A stretch of DNA of 47,144 nucleotides from Terribacillus saccharophilus (GTDB taxonomy: Bacteria; Bacillota; Bacilli; Bacillales; Amphibacillaceae). The stretch covers positions 1 through 47,144 of the forward strand of contig NZ_NPBD01000017.1 in NCBI RefSeq assembly GCF_002272745.1. The letters run 5' to 3'. A model generated the notes under the pieces. It searched no databases, was not told the DNA's origin, and saw nothing but the letters and a program-made list of their open reading frames with translations. Both the position numbers and the translations under genes were made by a program. Of this stretch, positions 43,156 through 47,144 are shown piece by piece (the first letter of the stretch is position 1; every line of letters starts with the position of its first letter).

Positions 43156-43362
43156 TTAGAAATCTTCCCCCTCCTCAAACCTAACTCTTTTAAGTTTCCC
43201 TTGGTGAGTAATAATCTTTGTTTCTCCATGTGCCGGCAACTCAAGGATTTTTGCTTTTCCAGATCCATAAATAATACAGAAAGGAATTCCACCATATTTA
43301 GCTGGTATATCCAAGCTCATTGCTCCGTGTCTCAAATTAATGTCTATTTGTTTTAACCTCAA
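43156..43362 (-). CDS. xtrA: XtrA/YqaO family phage protein
   Basis: A 68-residue protein with the C-terminal pattern KILELPAHGETKIITHQG then KRVRFEEGE, fitting the XtrA/YqaO family of PBSX and skin. The start is TTG 43362 with AGGAGG 8 bases upstream. Its function is unknown. Together with the ArpU-like gene and terminase it fixes this element as PBSX-like. Confidence 0.75.
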   Translation of the reverse strand: MRLKQIDINLRHGAMSLDIPAKYGGIPFCIIYGSGKAKILELPAHGETKIITHQGKLKRVRFEEGEDF

Positions 43363-43407
43363 CTGAGTTACCTCCTAGATGTTTCATTTTAATACAAATT
43401 CCTGCCA

Positions 43408-43436
43408 TATACAAGAACGTATGTTCGTAATATAAT
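43408..43436 (+). promoter_or_regulatory. Promoter with LexA (SOS) box
   Basis: A -35 TATACA (43408-43413) and a perfect -10 TATAAT (43431-43436) are 17 bases apart. Exactly between them (43414-43427) the minus strand reads CGAACATACGTTCT, 13 of 14 matches to the Bacillus LexA box CGAACRNRYGTTYC. LexA bound here would fully block the promoter. Confidence 0.8.
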
Positions 43437-43459
43437 TATCACACAAAGGCGGTGATAGT

Positions 43460-43837
43460 ATGGATAAAGGAATGGAAAACTTGGTCCAACAGTACATTTG
43501 CATACCATATGCAATAAAGGTGACTAAACTAGATATCATTGAATTCCAAACTCAACCTTTCAAACTTAAAAGATTCCATTTAGCTCGTTTAGATTTAGCC
43601 ATAGAGAGCCTACAAGCCATGTTTAACGGTGTTCGCGAGGAATTGTACTCAAAGCATCGATTAAACGTAACTGTGGTTCGCAGAGAGGCTGATTACACGA
43701 CCTTCAAATGGATGTCTCGTCATCAAAGTGAAGAGATTACATATACCTCAGCAGAACTGAAGCAGATTACAACAGATATCCTAATGGAGGTCTTTACGAA
43801 CCTGCCAGTTCCACAAAATTTGCCGGCATGGTTATAA
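43460..43837 (+). CDS. SOS-controlled hypothetical protein
   Basis: A 125-residue protein, not recognised. It has no membrane helix. The middle (RFHLARLDLAIESLQAMF) is helical and the RLNVTVVRREADYTTFKWM part looks beta. The ribosome site AAAGGCGGTGAT precedes the ATG. It is monocistronic between a LexA-controlled promoter and a strong terminator, oriented against the phage early genes. DNA-damage induction suggests a role in prophage induction, DNA repair or host inhibition. Confidence 0.6.
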   Translation: MDKGMENLVQQYICIPYAIKVTKLDIIEFQTQPFKLKRFHLARLDLAIESLQAMFNGVREELYSKHRLNVTVVRREADYTTFKWMSRHQSEEITYTSAELKQITTDILMEVFTNLPVPQNLPAWL

Positions 43838-43855
43838 TCATGCCGGTCTTTTTTT
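43822..43855 (+). terminator. Terminator of the SOS-controlled gene
   Basis: CCGGCATG and CATGCCGG around GTTATAAT, followed by TCTTTTTTT; overlaps the last codons. Confidence 0.9.
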
Positions 43856-44357
43856 AAGCTGCACCAGCAGCTAATAATTGGTCAACTACCGAAAGATAGT
43901 CCAGCGGCACTCCATTAGTACTCTTCACGCCATATCCATAAACCTGCATTTCATCGATAGGGATCGATTTCCGTCCGCCTTTCGCTGCCTGCTTTATGTA
44001 ATGCTGCAGCATCTTATTCGGAATATAGAAGACCTCACGAGTAATTGTCATTTCAACAATCAGGAAACTAATTGCTCCTGCTGATTCTGCCGCTTCAAGA
44101 TATTTAACTTGAGAATGAGTTACATTACTCAACGGAAAACTCTTCTTCATCTTCACTGACTTTGCTTCAAAGACAATTGAACGACCTTTGTAAGTCCCGT
44201 CATAATCAACCGTACTCTTATCAGCAAACACACATACGTACTTACCAGGACCTGCATTGCGTATGATCGTCATAGGGGTTGGTCGTTTATTGATTAACGC
44301 CTTACCTTTGGTCTGATATAAGTTGTTTGTATATTCCAGCACGTTCTCGAAATCCAT
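43854..44357 (-). CDS. RecU-like Holliday junction resolvase, N-terminus truncated
   Basis: A 167-residue RecU family protein. The nuclease core is visible as KRPTPMTII, DYDGTYKGRSIVFEAKSVK (Asp, Glu-x-Lys catalytic set), SFPLSNVTHSQVKYLE and, at the end, PLDYLSVVDQLL. Host RecU is about 200 residues and starts before the NRG motif that precedes the M-x-F/L-E of this protein; here those residues are absent. A stop codon directly precedes the ATG, and no ribosome site exists. It was probably truncated by the deletion at 44358. It would resolve recombination intermediates if expressed. Confidence 0.75.
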   Translation of the reverse strand: MDFENVLEYTNNLYQTKGKALINKRPTPMTIIRNAGPGKYVCVFADKSTVDYDGTYKGRSIVFEAKSVKMKKSFPLSNVTHSQVKYLEAAESAGAISFLIVEMTITREVFYIPNKMLQHYIKQAAKGGRKSIPIDEMQVYGYGVKSTNGVPLDYLSVVDQLLAAGAA

Positions 44358-44714
44358 TCAGGTTGGTCTAAGACCACGGTAGCTAAAAAATTAAATATCA
44401 AGACAGTCTCCACTTATGCTAACTGGGAATACAGTACTAGAGAGCCCGATAAAGATATGCTTGCTAGAATCGCAGAACTTTATAATGTAACTACAGATTA
44501 TTTAATTACAGGAAAAGAGGACCCCATTAAAAAACAAGCTGAACAAGCTTATAATGATCCTGATTTCCAATATGCTATGAGAAGCTTGAATGGCATGGAC
44601 CAGGAAAGCAAGGAAGAGGTGCTCAACTTTATTGAGTACGTCATGCAAAAACAAAAGGGCAGGAAACCCGGACAGCGGCAGCCACGCAATGGCCAAGGCA
44701 AGCAGGAGGAATAA
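44358..44714 (+). pseudogene. 5'-truncated phage repressor (Xre/cI type)
   Basis: From codon 44361 the frame reads GWSKTTVAKKLNIKTVSTYANW and continues with REPDKDMLARIAELYNVTTDYLITGKEDP, the second half of an HTH_3 domain and the usual tail of Xre repressors. The start, first helix and ribosome site are missing; upstream lies the antiparallel recU. The next possible start is ATG 44457, after the recognition helix. The C-terminal 55 residues are intact. So the prophage has no working repressor of this gene, and the membrane gene downstream may now depend on other transcription. Confidence 0.8.
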
Positions 44715-44715
44715 T

Positions 44716-45090
44716 ATGAATGCTAAAGAAGTGAGAAAAGGTATTGAACAACATGAAAATCGCAGAAATGCGGGAGGATGGTTAGTTCTTCAAATCCTAT
44801 TCGTATCAGCATTTTCCATGGTTCCAGTTGGGCATTGGATTGCATCTATCATAGTTTTTATTTTCTTAGTGACCATCCACACACTAAGGAAAGCTCGTTT
44901 AATTGCTGCATTTATACTTACTATTGCAACTTCGATAGCTATCGCCGGTCTATTCTTCATAGGCACAGGCATTATAGGAGCAGTTATTACTTTCGTTATA
45001 TCTCTAATCATTTTTGGCGGTTTAAACGGTATGAGCTATGATCACGCTAAAGAAGATTGGCAAGAAAAGGATAGAGGAGTACATAGATAA
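44716..45090 (+). CDS. Phage membrane protein (124 aa)
   Basis: A 124-residue protein starting MNAKEVRKGIEQHENRRNAG with four membrane helices (about 22-38, 40-56, 60-80, 86-104) and a charged tail (DHAKEDWQEKDRGVHR). AGGAGG lies six bases before the ATG, overlapping the end of the repressor gene. Its place in the lysogeny operon next to the repressor is typical for superinfection-exclusion membrane proteins, but no family can be named. Confidence 0.65.
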   Translation: MNAKEVRKGIEQHENRRNAGGWLVLQILFVSAFSMVPVGHWIASIIVFIFLVTIHTLRKARLIAAFILTIATSIAIAGLFFIGTGIIGAVITFVISLIIFGGLNGMSYDHAKEDWQEKDRGVHR

Positions 45091-45091
45091 A

Positions 45092-45115
45092 GACCACTTG
45101 TGGTTTTTATTTTTA
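45092..45115 (+). terminator. Weak terminator after the membrane gene
   Basis: ACCAC TT GTGGT followed by a T-rich run; separates the repressor transcript from the ImmA/integrase pair. Confidence 0.6.
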
Positions 45116-45124
45116 GCCAGAAAA

Positions 45125-45138
45125 CGAACATACATTCT
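45125..45138 (+). promoter_or_regulatory. Degenerate LexA box upstream of the ImmA/integrase pair
   Basis: CGAACATACATTCT differs at one base from the box at 43414-43427 and at two from the consensus. It lies 24 bases upstream of the ImmA/IrrE start. No clear -10 could be placed next to it. Confidence 0.45.
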
Positions 45139-45161
45139 CTTTTTTTAGCTAGGGGGCACTT

Positions 45162-45650
45162 ATGGTTTATTATTACTCACATCTTGAAGAAGAGGTTCAG
45201 AAGATATACCAAAGACTTGGATTTAGGGAACCAACAGATATAAATATGGTGGAAATACCTCGATACTTTGATATCTGGATTGATTACTGGCCTGGAGAAA
45301 GTAGAAATATAAATATTAAGGGGTTAAGAACAATATTCTTACAGGAGGGCATGACATTGGAAGAGGTCTGGACAACCTTTGCTCATGAGCTAAGGCATAC
45401 ATTAAAACACGTCGGAGATCAGAATAGAATGCATTATTTGTTCAGAGAGTATCAAGAAATGGATGCTAACCGGTTCATGTATCACTTTTGTATGCCAAGT
45501 TTCATGCTATTACAAATTGATCCCTTGCCAACATTTAAAGAGACAATCTTTTATTTAGCTAATCTCTTTAAAGTGGATTATAAGTTTGCAGAAAAAAGAT
45601 ACATAGATTTTTTAAATAAAAAAAAGGCGCACTTATTTGCTTATTGCTAG
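45162..45650 (+). CDS. immA: ImmA/IrrE metallopeptidase
   Basis: A 162-residue protein with the zinc motif HELRH (75-79) in TTFAHELRHTLKHVGD and the C-terminal glutamate region EYQEMDANRFMYHFCMPSFML, as in ImmA/IrrE peptidases that cleave the phage repressor after DNA damage. AGGGGG precedes the ATG. Its normal target, the repressor at 44358-44714, is truncated in this element, so any remaining target must be elsewhere. It overlaps the integrase open frame only upstream of that gene's real start. Confidence 0.85.
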   Translation: MVYYYSHLEEEVQKIYQRLGFREPTDINMVEIPRYFDIWIDYWPGESRNINIKGLRTIFLQEGMTLEEVWTTFAHELRHTLKHVGDQNRMHYLFREYQEMDANRFMYHFCMPSFMLLQIDPLPTFKETIFYLANLFKVDYKFAEKRYIDFLNKKKAHLFAYC

Positions 45651-45664
45651 AAAGGAGATACAAT

Positions 45665-46828
45665 ATGGCAACATATAGACCCATAAGACCTGGATATTTC
45701 GAATTTTGTATCGAATTAGGATATAATTCACTCGGAAGACGTTTGAGAAAATATAGAACCCTGCCTTGTAAAGGTGAACGAGAAGCAAAGAAAATAGCTG
45801 CTCGTCTGGAAGTTGAATTTTCAGATGAGAATTATTTTGATAATGATAATATTAAGTTCGGTACCCTTTATGAAAACTGGAAGAAGGAATATGCGCCTGC
45901 TACTCTTGATCCGCTTACCCAAGAGGGATATGAATATGTCTTTGAGGCTCACATATTACCTCAATTTAAAAAGGCTACTGTAAAGGATATAAAAGCGAGA
46001 GATATCATTCGTTTCTTAGATGAAGGTATAAAACGCGGTGATGGGCAATATGGAATCGAGAGACGACATAGATGTATACGCAGCATCTTTAAATATGCTG
46101 TTAAGTACGACTACATTAGTAAAGACGTGTCACTTGATGTTCCTAAGCCTAAGATTCGGCCCCGTAAAAAAGAGGTTTATGATTCTGAGGAAATTGCTTA
46201 TATCTTTGACTTGCTTGAGAAAAATAACGTGAATAAGCGCCAGAAACTAATGATTACTTTAGCCTTAACTGGGGGGCTGCGGCGTGGTGAAGTAATGGGC
46301 ATCGATATGGATGAAGATATTGACTTTGAGAATAATTGTATCTACATTAGCCGCTCTGTACAGTACACAAAACAACACGGGCTTCGTATTAAGTCCACTA
46401 AGAATGAGGAAGAACGTACAGTCACTTTTGATGAGATAACAATGAAAGAAATTCACGAATACCGCAGAGAACGTAAGAAAGAAATAATGCAAATTCGTGA
46501 TGAGTACAAGGGATATAGAGACGTTAATGGCAAGGTAGTGAATCTACTATTCGCTCATATTGATGGAACACCTTACGCACCCCATACAGTTTCTCAATTC
46601 TGGCGGAGGATAGTTAACAAATATGAATTGAAAAAGATTTCCTTCCATGACCTCCGCCACTCCTCGGCTACTTATTTACTGAGCAAAGGTTTTAACATGA
46701 AGGCTATCCAAGAGCGGTTGGGTCACAAGGATTACAAGACTACAATGAACACTTACGCTCATGTTACAAAGAAGATGGAGAAGGATACAGGAAACGCATT
46801 TTTGGACGTCCGCGCACACAAATCTTGA
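45665..46828 (+). CDS. int: Tyrosine integrase
   Basis: A 387-residue phage integrase. N-terminal arm-binding domain (1-55), core-binding SAM-like domain (65-165), catalytic domain with Arg206 (GGLRRGE), Lys245, His328-x-x-Arg331 (HDLRH), His354 (LGHKD) and Tyr364 (NTYAH). ATG 45665 follows AAAGGAG; the frame from 45644 overlaps the ImmA end. The enzyme catalyses integration at, and with a partner excision from, tRNA-Thr(GGT). It is complete, so the remnant may still excise. Confidence 0.9.
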   Translation: MATYRPIRPGYFEFCIELGYNSLGRRLRKYRTLPCKGEREAKKIAARLEVEFSDENYFDNDNIKFGTLYENWKKEYAPATLDPLTQEGYEYVFEAHILPQFKKATVKDIKARDIIRFLDEGIKRGDGQYGIERRHRCIRSIFKYAVKYDYISKDVSLDVPKPKIRPRKKEVYDSEEIAYIFDLLEKNNVNKRQKLMITLALTGGLRRGEVMGIDMDEDIDFENNCIYISRSVQYTKQHGLRIKSTKNEEERTVTFDEITMKEIHEYRRERKKEIMQIRDEYKGYRDVNGKVVNLLFAHIDGTPYAPHTVSQFWRRIVNKYELKKISFHDLRHSSATYLLSKGFNMKAIQERLGHKDYKTTMNTYAHVTKKMEKDTGNAFLDVRAHKS

Positions 46829-46830
46829 GT

Positions 46831-46854
46831 TTGGTCGGTTGTATGGTCGGTTGC
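46831..46854. promoter_or_regulatory. Right arm-type integrase site candidates
   Basis: GGTCGGTT at 46833-46840 and GGTCGGTT at 46845-46852, 12 bases apart, directly after the integrase gene and about 80-100 bases from the attachment core. Same unit and orientation as at 26797-26812. Confidence 0.45.
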
Positions 46855-46892
46855 TTGCTCCAATGCACCACCTTGATTATAAAAGAACACAT

Positions 46893-46929
46893 GAAAAAAC
46901 CCCAGAAACACTGAGTTTCCGGGGTTTTT
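46893..46929. terminator. Bidirectional terminator between integrase and tRNA-Thr
   Basis: Arms AAAACCCC and GGGGTTTT with an inner GAAAC/GTTTC pair. It is phage DNA that now ends both int and, on the minus strand, the rRNA-tRNA operon. Confidence 0.85.
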
Positions 46930-46933
46930 CTTT

Positions 46934-46980
46934 TAAGCTTCCTAGCGGACTTGAACCGCTGACCCCCACCTTACCATGGT
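46934..46980. repeat. Right attachment repeat (47 bp)
   Basis: Identical over 47 bases to 26611-26657 and part of the intact tRNA-Thr(GGT) gene. The crossover lies within this segment. Confidence 0.95.
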
Positions 46981-47008
46981 GGTGCTCTACCGACTGAGCT
47001 AAGGAAGC
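46936..47008 (-). tRNA. tRNA-Thr (anticodon GGT), prophage target
   Basis: Cloverleaf with acceptor GCTTCCT/AGGAAGC, the anticodon loop ATGGTAA (anticodon GGT, Thr), no encoded CCA. It is restored intact by the attachment repeat. Follows tRNA-Asn in the rRNA operon. Confidence 0.95.
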
Positions 47009-47010
47009 AA

Positions 47011-47085
47011 TGGCTCCACAGGCAGGATTCGAACCTGCGACCGATCGGTTAACAGCCGATAGCTCTACCACTGAGCTACTGTGGA
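47011..47085 (-). tRNA. tRNA-Asn (anticodon GTT)
   Basis: Cloverleaf with acceptor TCCACAG/CTGTGGA, the anticodon loop CTGTTAA (anticodon GTT, Asn) and CCA at 47011-47013. It lies about 30 bases downstream of the 5S gene. Confidence 0.95.
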
Positions 47086-47116
47086 AAAGTAATAAATATG
47101 TATACAAAAAAAGAAC

Positions 47117-47144
47117 TGCCTGGCAGTGTCCTACTCTCACGGGG
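47117..47144 (-). rRNA. rrf: 5S rRNA, 3' end only
   Basis: The minus strand ends with the typical 5S tail (CCCCGTGAGAGTAGGACACT then GCCAGGCA). The gene continues past the window. With tRNA-Asn and tRNA-Thr it shows the 3' end of an rRNA operon. Confidence 0.9.

Larger units (their letters stand above)
26611..46980. mobile_element. Defective PBSX-like prophage remnant in tRNA-Thr(GGT)
   Basis: The element is bounded by a 47-bp direct repeat. A tyrosine integrase, ImmA/IrrE peptidase and truncated repressor read rightwards at the right end. XtrA/YqaO-like, ArpU-like, terminase small and large, portal, XkdX, holin and amidase genes read leftwards in the order of PBSX and skin. Missing are replication genes, capsid, head-tail joining, tape measure and baseplate genes. 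About half of the 20.3 kb is now accessory cargo. Loss of the portal C-terminus and of the repressor N-terminus means it cannot form virions or keep normal lysogenic control. Confidence 0.92.

Noticed and set aside
26611..46980. Phage-inducible chromosomal island instead of prophage remnant
   Set aside because: Both terminase subunits, XkdX, holins, endolysin, XtrA and ArpU-like genes are present in PBSX order, and a portal-fibre fusion is direct evidence for deletion from a full prophage.

Overview
The window reads as chromosomal DNA of a moderately low-GC Bacillaceae bacterium. Supporting signs are Bacillus-type AGGAGG ribosome sites with some TTG starts, CcpA cre sites, a bacillopeptidase F-like protease, a YeeI-type YebC protein and LexA boxes of the Bacillus form. 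I cannot name a species. GC composition, the halotolerant-looking bacillopeptidase and the gene set would fit genera such as Terribacillus or Virgibacillus, but that is a guess.

Layout. (1) 1-420: the end of a tRNA operon on the minus strand (Glu, Val, Thr) with its own sigma-A promoter. (2) 600-7370: succinate-semialdehyde dehydrogenase, a GXWXG/DUF4334 protein and a large secreted S8 protease. (3) 7881-19877: a sugar-acid or organic-acid catabolic island. A central PrpR_N/AAA/Fis regulator lies next to a minus-strand operon (DapA-like aldolase, iron alcohol dehydrogenase, DUF1537 kinase, PdxA2, Nramp-like permease). On the plus strand it is followed by an SDR, a glycerate kinase and a DASS anion transporter. 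Two cre sites suggest glucose repression. The PdxA2/DUF1537 pair is the known route from 4-carbon acid sugars to dihydroxyacetone phosphate, and the aldolase and glycerate kinase would feed pyruvate and phosphoglycerate. (4) 19881-26506: YeeI, an ars operon (arsR, arsB, CoA-disulfide reductase/rhodanese), and an AraC / Atu4866 / SDR group.

(5) 26611-46980: a 20.3-kb PBSX-like prophage remnant integrated into the 3' part of tRNA-Thr(GGT), marked by a 47-bp direct repeat at both ends. tRNA-Thr(GGT), tRNA-Asn and the end of a 5S rRNA follow on the minus strand, so the target was the tail of an rRNA operon. The integrase and an ImmA/IrrE peptidase sit at the right end, and terminase, lysis and XkdX genes are recognisable. 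The element is defective in at least three places. The portal gene is fused in frame to a tail-fibre gene, with all capsid and tail genes missing. That fusion then carries a one-base frameshift. RecU and the phage repressor are truncated head-to-head at one deletion junction.

What the remnant has kept is mostly cargo. It holds a translationally coupled three-gene operon of unknown function behind a 32-bp perfect palindrome (27483-28998), and two copies of a secreted C92 peptidase / DUF3139 membrane protein pair that share an operator-like motif. It also holds a DUF6731-like gene beside a four-helix membrane protein, two further membrane proteins, an SOS-controlled orphan gene, and two tiny membrane peptides under a palindromic operator. 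The three-gene operon and the duplicated peptidase/DUF3139 pair are the best candidates here for an undescribed system.
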